Shown: in pieces, positions 54,909 to 64,000 of the stretch | How positions within the stretch are numbered: the first letter of the stretch is position 1 | How the letters are laid out: each line of letters starts with the position of its first letter | Assembly: GCA_030068145.1 (NCBI GenBank) | Contig: JAPJBO010000313.1 | Span: 124,001-188,000 of the forward strand | Direction of reading: 5' to 3' | DNA: 64,000 nucleotides | Origin: Diplonema papillatum | Lineage: Eukaryota; Euglenozoa; Diplonemea; Diplonemida; Diplonemidae | Notes under the pieces: model-generated | Databases searched by the model: none | Told to the model about the DNA's origin: nothing | The model's input: only the letters and a program-made list of their open reading frames with translations | Translations under genes and position numbers: made by a program

Positions 54909-55104
54909 TTTTTGTGTCGATAATACACGTCACTTTTTTTTTTAACGAAAATACACGTGGCAAATTTTTTTTGACCGATAATACACGTGGCATTTTTTGG
55001 TGTGACAAACGTGTACACGTGAATGTTGGGCGAATTTTGCGTTATTTTTACGGTGAATTTTCACATCACACACACGATAGCCTATATCGGATAGGCAACG
55101 GGAG

Positions 55105-55758
55105 TTGTCCACGGTGACGTGGCACCGCTCACTGAGCACTTTCAAGAGCGACAGCACACAACCACCTCCGCGTCCGCAAAACGCGAACAGCCAAACCCGA
55201 CTGGCTTCGTGCGGGGAAAAACGTCAGTACAAGTCAAGAATTGCCTCGACTTCGGACACCAAGCCAGAACATGCAAAAAGCCAGCCGCGAAGGCTCACCC
55301 AAACCAGCCCCAAAGGGCCAGGCAGCGGCCAACCCTCCCCCCTCGCTCGAGCCTGCCTCAGAGTCTGAGTCAGACTTGGAGTCAGAGTCAGACACAAAGT
55401 CCGGGTCAAACTCGAAGTCCGGATCAGACTCCGGGTCTGAGTCAGACTTGGACTCAGACTCCGACTCGGAGTCCGACTCGGAGTCCGAGTCCGAGAACGC
55501 AGTTTCCCCTTTCATCCTCTGTGTGCATGCGGCCAAAACTGTGCCCCGTGTGGATGTGTGACAGAAAGCCAGGTCCATGCCTGTCAGTACCGAGCGGAAA
55601 GAGGAGGCGGTCACCGGCCGCGGTGGAACCATGCCGCCATAACGCCGTCGTGGACATGCACTGATTGCGACCTGAACTACTGCCGAACTTGTGCTCCCCT
55701 GCTTTCGACAGTCGGGCTGCTGAGATTCAATGTCTTTCATTTCTTCCTTGTCTGCTGA
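55105..55758 (+). pseudogene. Decayed coding region of element T, zinc-binding traces
   Basis: Three frames alternate. One reads KNCLDFGHQARTCKKP, a zinc-knuckle-like trace. One reads a long acidic Ser/Glu/Asp run (about 55,360-55,500). One ends in WTCTDCDLNYCRTC followed by FNVFHF, similar in spacing to the C-terminal Cys-rich finger of piggyBac-type transposases. No catalytic core is visible. The family is uncertain and the region is broken by several shifts. Confidence 0.3.
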
Positions 55759-56062
55759 AAAAGATCAAATCAAGAATCATATCAAATGAAACACCCGGGG
55801 GATCCCCTAAACAACCCCCGTGGGTGTGCTCTTGAAAAAACGAAAACCCCCCAAAAAAAAACATCAGAAAAAAGAAACCATCAAAAAACGCCTACCCTCA
55901 CTGTGACCTCTCTCTGAGAGTCACAGTGGGGGTAGGCGCGGAGGAAAATGCCATCCAGGGTCACAAGGCCTGGACAGTCTTGCACGACTGAGCTGTTGAG
56001 TGACCCGACTTTCATCATAGCATTTCCTTACGTAAACATCTGTCTACAGAACTGAACTCCTG
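55759..56062. other. Non-coding interior of element T
   Basis: Contains CACCCGGGGG..CCCCGTGGGTG and the hairpin at 55,889-55,938. Otherwise A-rich. Confidence 0.35.
55889..55938. repeat. 19-bp hairpin
   Basis: CGCCTACCCTCACTGTGAC (55,889-55,907) pairs with GTCACAGTGGGGGTAGGCG (55,920-55,938). There is one G-U position and a 12-nt loop. Confidence 0.6.
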
Positions 56063-56232
56063 TGATTAGAAAATTCGCCCAGCATTCACGTGTACACGTT
56101 TGTCACACCAAAAATTGCCACGTGTATTATCGGTCAAAAAAAAATCTCTCGTGTATTATCTGTCAAAAAAAAATTCCGACGTGTATTATCGACACAAAAA
56201 AAATTCACACGTGTAAAAACTACAAATTCCCC

Positions 56233-56362
56233 AGTGTGGCAGGCAGCCACTGGTGGCTGGTGGCTGCCACCAGCCACCAGTGGCTCCCAGTGGCTGGAAA
56301 AAAAAATTCAGATTTCACCCCAACCTCAAAGTACATTTGCGCCGGTAAAGACCGAGACTAGA
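56233..56362. other. Short spacer with CCACTGG repeats
   Basis: AGCCACTGGTGGCTGGTGGC and its inverse CCACCAGCCACCAGTGGCT form a local inverted repeat at 56,246-56,300. Confidence 0.4.
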
Positions 56363-56600
56363 GGCAGCAGTTAAAGTTCGGGAAACAGTAAAGTTCGGGC
56401 GAAGCTAAGTTCGGGCGAAGCTGCAGTTCTTGAGAAGCGAAGTTCTGGTGAAGCCAAGCAAAGTTCGGGTGAAGCTAAGTTCTGGTGAAAGCATAGTTTG
56501 GGCGAGCAAAGTTCTGGTGAGGCAAATGGGCGATGCCAAGTTGGCGGGTGAAGAGGCTAATTCTTCAAAGCAAAGTTCGTTCGAAGCAAAGCAAAGTTCG
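56363..56600 (-). repeat. GAACTT satellite, inverted copy
   Basis: Minus-strand reading ends CCCGAACTTTAACTGCTGCC-TCTAGTCTCG, as in the right ends of the satellite units at 47,280 and 54,860. With 54,280-54,908 it makes an inverted pair around element T. Confidence 0.6.
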
Positions 56601-56612
56601 GGTGATGCTAAG

Positions 56613-56673
56613 CAGTGTGGCTCCTGCGCCAGCCGCGCCAGGCGCGTTTGGCGCGTCTGGCGCGATTGGCCGC
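56613..56673. repeat. TGGCGC minisatellite, copy 3
   Basis: Head CAGTGTGGCTCCTGCGCC, then GGCGCGTTTGGCGCGTCTGG units. Same head as at 37,313 and 38,261. Confidence 0.55.
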
Positions 56674-56718
56674 CGGCAGTGTGGGGGCCAGCTACGGTAG
56701 CTCTGGTAGCTCGTGCCA

Positions 56719-57537
56719 GTGTGAGGTTTAGCTACAAAAAGCTATAGCTACAGCGTAGCCTTTTGTAGCCTTTTGTAGCTCTTTTTTTGGGGGGGGGGTT
56801 CCCAGCCCATTCAGGATACTTTTCGCCCCAATTTCTTCAGTTTCGAAGTTTTCTGGGCATATTTTGGCGTGTTTCCTGGCACCTGCTTTGCCCTGTGCAC
56901 TGAGGCCTCACTGCCGGGCCCGCTGCAGCTTACCGAGCCTCAGTGAGGGTCGGTGAGGCTGCAACCACGCAGGCGGCGAGGGTGATGCATCAGGGAAGCC
57001 TGGGGCGCCAGAGTCACGACGGTTCCATGAAGCGAAGCCAATCAGGACCCCAACAGCAGAGCGAAGAGCACTCGAGACAGTGTGGGCCCGGAGCCCCGGG
57101 CTGGAGCTCTCATTGCACTCCAGAGCCCCGGGCTGAGTCAGGTATTTGGCCGGTACCACCACTTACCAACACTTGGGCAGATGAGTGTGGACTGCCGAAG
57201 CCACCGTTTAGACCAGTCACTCCCCATCGGACGGGGCCCCCCAAAAGCCCCTCGGGCCCGCCTGGGGATTCGCCACAAGAAGAACGCACTCACCTGCCCT
57301 TTGGAAGATAGTGGAGACCATTATCAAAGACCGCCCCACGTTCCTCTATCGATGGGCTCCTCAGTCCGGAGGCTTCCGGGTAGGGAGAGGCACAGAGAAG
57401 CAGATCTACACCGCAATCAACCGGAAAAAGGCCGATTCACATGCTGCTCGTCTTCGACCTGGCGCGCGCTTTCGACGGGCAGCACGCTCCCGGCAGGCGG
57501 GACTCCCGGGAAGAGCACGCCGCTCAGCACGAATCAA
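56719..57537 (+). repeat. 800-bp repeat with decayed LINE RT, copy 2
   Basis: Direct copy of 52,972-53,768. It retains KDRPTFLYRWAPQSGGFRVG and GRGTEKQIYTAINRKK in one frame (57,310-57,430) and LLVFDLARAFD in another. These are RT blocks before and at motif A of an I-type LINE. The same left and right limits in two different places show that the 800-bp block moves or is copied as a unit. Confidence 0.6.
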
Positions 57538-58088
57538 AAACGCAGTCCGGCCACTAAAGCATTAAAGTAGTGAGCGATCTACGACAAAACGTGGTCACGG
57601 CAGTGTGGCTTTTGTGTACACAAAATTACACATTGTGTACACAAAATTACACAAAGCATTACACAAAATTACACAAAAAATTACACAAAATTACACAAAG
57701 CATTACACAAAATTACACAAGAATTACACAAGAATTACACAAAGGATTTCACAGTGTATTTGGGCTCGAAATCGCTTTCGGAACCTTTTTCGCGACATTC
57801 CCGTCACATTTTGGCCTCAGCTTTGCCCCGTGAGTGAATTTGGATGTCTTTCGAGAAATTCACAGCTGGCAGACGAGTCTTCCCCACCACCACCACCACC
57901 ACCACATCAGACTTTAGCCACCTCCTTGTCACGAACTTTCCTGCACGGCCAACCTTAATAAGGTCCTTATCGAGGCATCGTTTCAAGGAGAATGGCTTGC
58001 ACTGAATTTGCCTCACTGGCCGCGGTAGCCTATGTGCGTACTGAGTAGGCTCGGGTGTCAAGAAGAGTGAGAGTGTGAATCGACATCA

Positions 58089-58289
58089 ATGATGGACGAC
58101 TCCAGCCTCAGGACCCAGGCCGCAGGCGAGACCCAACGTGACTTCGTTGTTATCTACAAGAACGAACACTTCTGTGTGACTCTGAGTCAGAAAGGGGCGC
58201 TGGAAAGATCTTGCGCAGAATTCTTCTACCCGGAACTTCTCTTTCCGGATGTGCCGAAGCCTGTGGCGAAGGTCCTGCCACTACTGTAG
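58089..58289 (+). CDS. Short ORF inside the hAT-like element, unassigned
   Basis: 66 codons (MMDDSSLRTQAAGETQRDFV and on) start where the left inverted arm ends. The composition is protein-like, but I recognise no family. It may be the first exon of a lost transposase, or chance. Confidence 0.2.
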   Translation: MMDDSSLRTQAAGETQRDFVVIYKNEHFCVTLSQKGALERSCAEFFYPELLFPDVPKPVAKVLPLL

Positions 58290-58760
58290 TTACTGGAGAG
58301 GCGGGATCACGGCCGCTGAACACAAGGCCCCACGCACGAGAGCAGACAGCGAGGAAGGCCGGTGAAAAGGTGCGCGCCGTGCCGCAGGCGACTCCGCAAA
58401 GCTGCCACCTCGTACGGCAGGTTCCGCCCACAGGAACTACTCATCGGGAATGGCAACGCAAGCAGGCCCGATGGAAACACGAAGTGAAGCGCGAGAGACG
58501 GACTACAGAGACGGGACGCGAGCCGTGCCAAGGGAAGACCGGCGTTGGGAATCGTCAATGATCGTGCGAAACCGGAAGAAGTCCAAAAACGAAGCAGCAT
58601 CGACATGGAAGCACAATCCAAGGACAGCCAAGCAGGCCTCGGGAACCTACGGCGGTGAAGTAGCGAAGCTCACTCGAGCGACCGATGAAGTCCCTTGTCA
58701 ATACCAACGACGGTAACACGCATGCACAATGCCGGATGCTAGCTTCTGTCAAGAGCATGC

Positions 58761-59087
58761 GTGGCACAGCCGTGTCTTAAAGGTGAGATGAGAGGCATTG
58801 GCTCACTCTGTCCATACCACTACTGTAGTTACTGGCTCACATGGTTGAAGGGAAACTCTTTTTGGTTCGACTCACGGTTCTGGGACCGTTGTCGCTTCAT
58901 TGCGAAGGAATCCTGGGGGGACGTGGGCCCGGTCCGGGAGGGCAAGTTCTCAAGATCAGTCGCTGTTGTTGAAGATCCATTGATCGGGAAATCCTTCTTC
59001 AGAACCATGCGATTCAACTCGCGATACGTGATGCTCGTTCTCGGACCCGAGAACGAGCATCACGTATCCAACACCCAGTTATGCTGA
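58761..59087 (+). CDS. ORF inside the hAT-like element, unassigned
   Basis: 108 codons. SYWLTWLKGNSFWFDSRFWD is echoed on the minus strand at 60,260-60,365 (SYWLTWLKGGEETLFGSTHG), because the DNA there is an inverted repeat. The last part reads through the palindrome at 59,023-59,068. Function unknown; it may be repeat-derived. Confidence 0.2.
   Translation: MAQPCLKGEMRGIGSLCPYHYCSYWLTWLKGNSFWFDSRFWDRCRFIAKESWGDVGPVREGKFSRSVAVVEDPLIGKSFFRTMRFNSRYVMLVLGPENEHHVSNTQLC
59023..59068. repeat. Perfect 21-bp hairpin
   Basis: GATACGTGATGCTCGTTCTC-G pairs perfectly with CGAGAACGAGCATCACGTAT-C across a 4-nt loop (GACC). Confidence 0.8.
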
Positions 59088-59089
59088 GA

Positions 59090-60254
59090 CAGTGCGTGAT
59101 GATCACTCGACCGATTCGGACACTTCAGTGTGAACACACAGCACGTCACTGCAAAAAGTTCGCTGCGTATACCAACCTACTCGGCTCTGCGCAGAGCACG
59201 AACATGAAGCCGCAGTGCCGCACGGAAACTGAGCACTGCCCCCCTTCGCCTTTTCGGATAGCGTGGCGAAAGCCGCAGTGCCACTCGAAGCTCGCAAGCA
59301 GCCGCCAGAACCTGAGCCCCGGCTGAAGGACACAGGCGAGCAACGTGTGTAGTACGAGTGCGTGTAAGTTACGTTAGTAATGTGTAGTAGGCACCGTTCG
59401 GAACAGCTGAAGGCCTAAACGGGAAAAGTCAGTGCCTGCATACGGACAAGCCAAGCAACCAACCTATCTTTCCCCCCAGGGCCCATACTACTTATGTAGT
59501 ATCCGGAACAGTTCAGTGTGTGCACAGCACGTCGCTGCAGAAGTTCGCATCGAGTAGAAAATCACCCTCTACTCGCCTTCGCGCACAGCACGAACAATCG
59601 AAACAAGAACGTGACGTACCCCGCATAGCCGCTGTGCCACAACTCCCAGTGGCATGAACAGTCGCCGCGAACGACTACGTCGGGATCTATAGATTGTCGG
59701 ATCGAGACGGGCCGCCGTCGTTGCTCGAGCAAACACTGCCACTACTCGGAGACCTGGCGCTCCGCTCGGGCTGAGCGGGCTCCCGAGCGGCGTGCCTCGA
59801 TCCTCCCGACATCTGCGGCGATAGTCTATCGCCGGCTTCGCAGTCACCTCTTTGCACGTGAAGTGTTGTGCTCATCTCGTCATGATCAACTTCGTTGTCG
59901 TCGCTTCATTGCTCGCGCAGGTGCCGTTATTCCAACCTTCGCTCTCAATTCTGGTTCCCGCGCTTTTCTGCACCTTCTGGTCTTTCCGGTAGCCAGCACC
60001 ACGTTCTCGCGCTTCACTCGATTCGGAGGTAATGCCGCCGGCGAGGCTCTTCGGTGCCACTTTCTCAGCGTTTATTTGCCTTTAGGTAAACCCCGTTTTC
60101 TTCTTCGTTGAATGATAGCACGCCCCCACCGCGCACGATGATGCACCTTCCTGTCCAGGTCAACGGCTCCTCCGGATTTCGCCTGCAACTGCGATGCTCA
60201 CTCGGTGCAGCTCCGGAACGTGGCGCCGACTCCGTCCCACCTGGCACGGGAAGG
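59090..60254. other. Interior of the hAT-like element; no gene recognised
   Basis: A diverged direct repeat (CAGTGTG..CACAGCACGTC.CTGCA.AAGTTCGC) occurs at about 59,127 and 59,515. An 82-codon frame at 59,863-60,111 has no family match. Confidence 0.3.
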
Positions 60255-60824
60255 CTGAGTAGCTTCGCAATGAAGCGACAACCTCAACGGCCCCGGAACC
60301 ATGAGTCGAACCAAAAAGAGTTTCTTCGCCACCCTTCAACCATGTGAGCCAGTAACTACAGTAGTAATGATGTCGATTCACAATCTTCTTGACACCCAAG
60401 CCTACTTAGTATGCACGTCGGCCCAGTGGGGCAAAATCAGTGCAAGCCGTTCTCTTTGAAACGGTGCAGACCTACAATACACTGTAAGGGCCTTACTAAG
60501 GTTGGCCGCGCACAAAGGTTCGCGACAAGGATGGTGGCTAACGCCTGGTGTGGTGGAAGACTCGTCTGCCAGCTGTCAAATTTCTCGAAAGACTTTCAAA
60601 TTCACTCACGGGGCAAAGCTGAGGCCAAAATGTGACGGGAAAGTCTCGAAAAAGGTTCCGAAAGCGATTTCGAGTCCCAATACACTGTGAAATCCTTTGT
60701 GTAATTTTGTGTAATGCTTTGTGTAATTTTGTGTAATTTTTTGTGTAATTTTGTGTAATGCTTTGTGTAATGCTTTGTGTAATTTTGTGTAATTTTGTGT
60801 AGACAAAAGCCACACTGGTCACGG

Positions 60825-61304
60825 AATCGTGTGAGCGGCCTGCAGATGCAGGTACTGGGTGGTCGTTCGGTATGGTCACACTCGTCTGCCGAAACCCTTG
60901 TAGGCTTCAAATTGAAGTCAATGGCCGGCAGCTCGAAGAAAGTCTCCGTTCCCAGCTGTGTCATCACCTGTTCAAGACTGCTGGATCTGGCGAAACGCCG
61001 ACTGAACCCGGAGGCCTTGCCGATCCTTACCGCACCCCAGACTCTGCAGACGTCGCCGCCACCGCGCTACGAACGCGTGGCTGTCACTCCGCTGTGCTTG
61101 TTCCGCGGCACTGCTGCCGGCAGCCACACTCGGTTTTCACAAACCGAGGAGTTCATCCAAATTATGATCAAGGAAACAATACGAGACGTGTCACGAAACT
61201 TTAGCCTGCAACGCAGCACACGTTGAGCCGTGCGGGGTGCTGCGGCCCGGGGTGACTGTACTAGTAGTACAGAACAGTGCACCGGTGCTGGTCGGTGCCC
61301 GGGA
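60825..61304 (+). other. Unassigned; one open frame
   Basis: A frame ending at 61,226 reads RYERVAVTPLCLFRG..FIQIMIKETIRDVSRNFSLQ, protein-like but unknown. Its upstream part runs into the transposon end, so it would need another start. No confident gene. Confidence 0.25.
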
Positions 61305-61350
61305 ACAGTAGGGTCGGGTCGTAGAGTGCACGCATGCCCGACCCTACTGT
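61305..61350. repeat. 14-bp hairpin
   Basis: ACAGTAGGGTCGGG (61,305-61,318) pairs perfectly with CCCGACCCTACTGT (61,337-61,350). The loop is 18 nt. Confidence 0.6.
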
Positions 61351-61650
61351 AGACTTCTTGGGAAATCGTGATGACTCCGTTTCGTCGTTCGACTCTTTTC
61401 TTTTGCCTAACGGCCTTCGACAAAGCTTCGTGGTGGTTGGTGATTTACAACTTGACTGCTACAGTTGGCAGCCCAGGGCCGGGTCTGGACGTACCGATTC
61501 GTAGCCGGATGATGCATCTCTGCTGGGAGTGCCGCCCACTGTGAGTGCGGCTCAGCATTGAGTTCTTTTAAGTACACGAACCACATGGATTAGCATGCAC
61601 TGCCTTGAAAGTCAGGCTATCGGATGACGTCGTCACCTGCCATTGCGTCG
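61351..61650 (-). other. Probable 3' UTR of LINE E
   Basis: Downstream (minus-strand sense) of the LINE E stop codon. No poly(A/T) tract marks the 3' end, so the limit is unknown. Confidence 0.35.
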
Positions 61651-63999
61651 TCAAGGTCGAGCATTTGTGGAGCTAGCGGGGTTTGGCTTTCTTGTGATTC
61701 CAGAGACTGAGTCGGCGAATACGAGGGCGGGCTCGTGTGCCCGTTTTTCACTTTCGAGGGCATTGGCGTGCCCGTGGTCCCCGGTCGTTTCTGAGAGCTG
61801 CTTGCCCTCGGAACCTTCTTCTTCCTTCGATGCACCCCTGAGTCGGGGGTGGTCGCCTTCGTCTTCTTCCGCTTGCGGCCGGCGATCGGGCCTTCCTTCG
61901 GGGTGCCTAGCACCCTTTTCTTCAGCTGGCGTTCCCCGTTGTACGCCCACCTGGGTGGGTGAGGAGGGCCTCTTTTTCTTGTTGCGTCCGGGGGTTGACG
62001 GGACGTTCGGTTCGTTGGACTGGTGGTGGCCGCGGCGGCAACATGCCGCCGGTCGCCTCTGCGTCAGCGTAGGGAGCCTCTTGCACTCTTGGCAGGTTCC
62101 TCTGCCATGCGTGCGGCAGGCATGATGCCCGCTGCGGCAACACGCCGCCGCTGTCTTGCACTCGCCGCACTTCGTCGTGCTGTGCTCTGTGCACACCGCG
62201 ATCGGCTGCCCATCGTTCCCGTGGTGATGGTGCCGGCAGCACATCTCTACCGTGGGAACGTCCCTTCGGACGAGTGCTCTGCACGCCTCACACTTCCCTT
62301 TGTGATGGGTCGCGCACGTGACGAGTGCCTTCTCTATATCGACACCCGGCATATGCACGGGGTCTGGGTGCAGTTGTGGTGGGGCAGGCAGGGCCCACCT
62401 CGCCGCTCTCCCGATCGCCCAGTCAGGGTACGCCGGGCACTGCGTCCCTACTTCGCTTCCTTTCACTTGTTCCTCAAGTATCGTCCCCGTGTGTGCCTCG
62501 CGAAAGCGTGGCCTGGGCCGTATACCCGATATCCCCGTGATGCCCATGAACGACAGCGACGTCGTCGGGCACACCCTCTCTCCTCTCATGCAGCTTCCCA
62601 GCCCTTGCTGTGCCGCCAGCTTGTCCAACGCGCTCATCATGCAGCGCAGGACGTTTCCCCGTTCTCTCACCCCCTTCGGCGCATTCCCGTGCAGCGGCAT
62701 GCTGAGGCCCGAGAAGAGTTCAAAGTCGATCGCAAGCTCCAGCATTGACGCCTGCCCGTTCTCGGTCCATTGCATGTCCGACAGCCACGCTACCAACGCA
62801 TAAAACGTCGGTAGTCCCCAGGTCTTGTTCCGCTCCCACGTCCATGCCGGGGCAATCCGCGCGAAGGGGTGGTCAAATTTCTCGGCAGGCATCGCATTCG
62901 CTCTCGACCAGGGGGTCGTGGGGTTCCTGGCCACCCAGCCACGTGCTTCGAGCCCAGCCCGTTCCGCAAGGATTTCAGCCAACATCTCCTGGAGCCGCCT
63001 CGAGAATTGGGCATTCTCGGGTACTACCACTCCGTGTTCCAGCGTGCATCTGGGCCAGTCGGCCCGGTTGGCTGCCATCAGCTCGGCATGTGCCTCTCGT
63101 CGCCGTATGTGCGAGTACGCTCCGCAGTCCCAGAATACGTGTTTCTCGTCCTCGGTGTCGCCGCTTCCACAGTGCTTGCAGCTGGGCGCCTGCGGCTCAG
63201 CTCCGGCCTGCCTCATCCGCGACGTGTACTCAGCCGTGTTCACCCCCCCCGCCAACGCTACACGTATAAGCCTCGCGGTGTGCGCGGGACATTCACGCAT
63301 CCTCCAGAAGGTGTTCGTCCGCTCCAGGTCGGCTCTCTGTATGCCCTCAAATCCCGGCCGCCTCGCCACCAGTCGGGACCACGTCTTCGCCCTCAAGTCC
63401 GCCCTAACTTCATGTCCCCTCTTCGAAGGTGCCGAGGCTAACGGGTCATATGTTGCACCATTCCTCAGCGTGCGAGACAGGGGCCCGGGTCCCCATACGT
63501 GTCCACACTCCCCCATGCTCCGCATCGCCAGTCCAACTGGCCCCAGGGGTAGGTCCCCCTCGGCGTATCTTCCCCGGATGCTCTCCATCAGAGGCAGCAG
63601 TCGTGGCAACCTCTCGCACGCCGCGTAAAACGCTGTCGTCACCCTATATGCTAGGCATGTACCGGGATCCGTCAGGTGGCCCTTCTCCTGAAAGTTTAGG
63701 ACCATCTCCCTCGCGCGCTTCGGGTTGGATCCACCCCAGATCAGTCCCATCACCGACGTCGTCAGCCGTTTCATCGCCACCTTCGATACCGGCGCGAAAG
63801 AGCAGCCTGACAGCGCCGCCGGTAGCACATTCGACTGCACAATCCGGACCCGCTTTTCGTACCGGAACGGCGCATGGCGGAGGCCTTCCGCCAGGGCAGC
63901 CGCCTTCTCCACCCTCTCCGAGTCGGACCTTTCCGTCCTATTCTTCGCCGTCGAGACTAGGACCCCGAGGCACTTGACGGATTTGCTAAACCGCAGCAG
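61651..63999 (-). CDS. LINE E polymerase, C-terminal half (cut by window edge)
   Basis: About 780 codons, open to the window edge; the start is outside. The first visible residues, FSKSVKCLGVLVSTAKNRTE, are the RT block 7/thumb (K-x-LG). Then come KAAALAEGLR..RIVQSNVLPAALSG and KRLTTSVMGLIWGGS, typical of the post-RT region of large LINE proteins. The zinc finger CKHCGSGDTEDEKHVFWDCG is of the type that follows RT. No RNase H motif is visible. After a Trp-rich region (WTWERNKTWGLPTFYALVAW) the C-terminus carries a threefold Cys/His repeat (62,010-62,325) and a basic, Pro-rich tail (RNKKKRPSSPTQ and on). No stops or shifts were seen in the visible part. Clade not assigned. Confidence 0.7.
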   Translation of the reverse strand: MLRFSKSVKCLGVLVSTAKNRTERSDSERVEKAAALAEGLRHAPFRYEKRVRIVQSNVLPAALSGCSFAPVSKVAMKRLTTSVMGLIWGGSNPKRAREMVLNFQEKGHLTDPGTCLAYRVTTAFYAACERLPRLLPLMESIRGRYAEGDLPLGPVGLAMRSMGECGHVWGPGPLSRTLRNGATYDPLASAPSKRGHEVRADLRAKTWSRLVARRPGFEGIQRADLERTNTFWRMRECPAHTARLIRVALAGGVNTAEYTSRMRQAGAEPQAPSCKHCGSGDTEDEKHVFWDCGAYSHIRRREAHAELMAANRADWPRCTLEHGVVVPENAQFSRRLQEMLAEILAERAGLEARGWVARNPTTPWSRANAMPAEKFDHPFARIAPAWTWERNKTWGLPTFYALVAWLSDMQWTENGQASMLELAIDFELFSGLSMPLHGNAPKGVRERGNVLRCMMSALDKLAAQQGLGSCMRGERVCPTTSLSFMGITGISGIRPRPRFREAHTGTILEEQVKGSEVGTQCPAYPDWAIGRAARWALPAPPQLHPDPVHMPGVDIEKALVTCATHHKGKCEACRALVRRDVPTVEMCCRHHHHGNDGQPIAVCTEHSTTKCGECKTAAACCRSGHHACRTHGRGTCQECKRLPTLTQRRPAACCRRGHHQSNEPNVPSTPGRNKKKRPSSPTQVGVQRGTPAEEKGARHPEGRPDRRPQAEEDEGDHPRLRGASKEEEGSEGKQLSETTGDHGHANALESEKRAHEPALVFADSVSGITRKPNPASSTNARP
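62010..62325 (-). other. Threefold Cys/His repeat domain of LINE E
   Basis: Three units fit C-x2-H-x4-C-x2-C-x(5-13)-C-C-x3-H-H. They start CATHHKGKCEAC (ending CCRHHHH), CTEHSTTKCGEC (ending CCRSGHH) and CRTHGRGTCQEC (ending CCRRGHH). The spacing is constant except for the linker. Eight potential ligands per unit could bind two zinc ions. I know no named domain with this pattern. Confidence 0.6.
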
Positions 64000-64000
64000 C

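Larger units (their letters stand above)
50745..56232. mobile_element. Element T: TIR transposon hosting a nested insert
   Basis: The left end GGGGAATTTGTAGTTTTTAC (50,745) followed by ACGTGTGAATTTTT is the inverse of the right end at 56,201-56,232. After a 4.1-kb insert the left end resumes at 54,909 (TTTTTGTGTCGATAATACAC), exactly continuing the order seen in the right arm (56,178-56,200, 23-bp perfect inverse). Both arms then carry subterminal repeats of AATACACGTGGCA with T/A-runs. The flanks (AGAGTGG / AGTGTGG) are only a possible target duplication. The superfamily is unresolved. Confidence 0.5.
57601..60816. mobile_element. hAT-like element with 8-bp target duplication
   Basis: GGTCACGG stands at 57,593-57,600 and 60,817-60,824. 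The ends are CAGTGTGGCTTTTGT and the inverse ACAAAAGCCACACT. Both ends carry about ten subterminal copies of ATTACACAAA or its inverse. Inverted arms extend about 490 bp (57,601-58,088 and 60,365-60,816). An 8-bp duplication with CAGTG ends fits the hAT superfamily. No recognisable hAT transposase lies inside, so it is probably non-autonomous. A second inverted pair (58,812-58,910 and 60,255-60,365) lies inside. Confidence 0.65.

Overview
The window looks like transposon-dense nuclear DNA from a GC-rich eukaryotic microbe. Support for that: one host-like leucine-rich-repeat gene with a GT-AG intron candidate, a Pol III type tRNA-Cys gene, many non-LTR retrotransposons (LINEs) and terminal-inverted-repeat DNA transposons, and no bacterial operons, ribosome binding sites or CRISPR arrays. 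An alga or another protist (alveolate or stramenopile grade) is my best guess, but the sequence does not settle it.

Layout. 1-18,200: no convincing protein gene. This part holds dispersed repeats, among them a mini-retroposon that sits in poly-C tracts (3.7, 5.4, 8.9 and 16.4 kb), a 573-bp TRIM-like element with two identical 221-bp direct repeats (11.4-12.0 kb), a (CT)96 tract, and about a dozen copies of a short GGTCAnCCGGAGAC motif. 18.2-19.7 kb: the only good host-gene candidate, an XRRA1-like leucine-rich-repeat protein. 20-24.5 kb: tRNA-derived SINE pieces, a foldback element and several inverted or tandem repeats.

24.5-50.4 kb is a LINE graveyard. LINE A (25.4-30.2 kb, its tail returning at 33.24 kb) encodes two CCCH fingers, a coiled coil, a C2H2 finger, a 2A-like DVERNPGP motif and a reverse transcriptase (RT) of the FLDD type. 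It is cut by a 3-kb composite: two inverted TA-flanked MITEs around a hAT transposase fragment. LINE B (APE-RT-RNase H, I/Ingi-like) occurs at 33.3-37.3 and 48.6-50.4 kb, both minus strand. LINE C (RT-RNase H-zinc finger) occurs at 38.3, 41.4, 45.3 and 47.3 kb. Several insertions start exactly at the A-tail of another LINE, either head-to-tail or tail-to-tail (A-run against T-run).

50.6-61 kb: a tRNA-Cys gene, then nested DNA transposons. The outer element T (50,745-56,232) contains a mobile satellite unit, which contains a MULE-like element with a 9-bp target duplication, which contains a hAT-like element. A second hAT-like element (57,601-60,816) has an 8-bp duplication. 61.6 kb to the end: the C-terminal half of another LINE polymerase on the minus strand, ending in an unusual three-fold Cys/His-rich repeat. 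The LINE is cut by the window edge.

Apart from the LRR gene and the tRNA, almost everything interpretable is mobile DNA, and most copies are 5'-truncated, frameshifted or nested.
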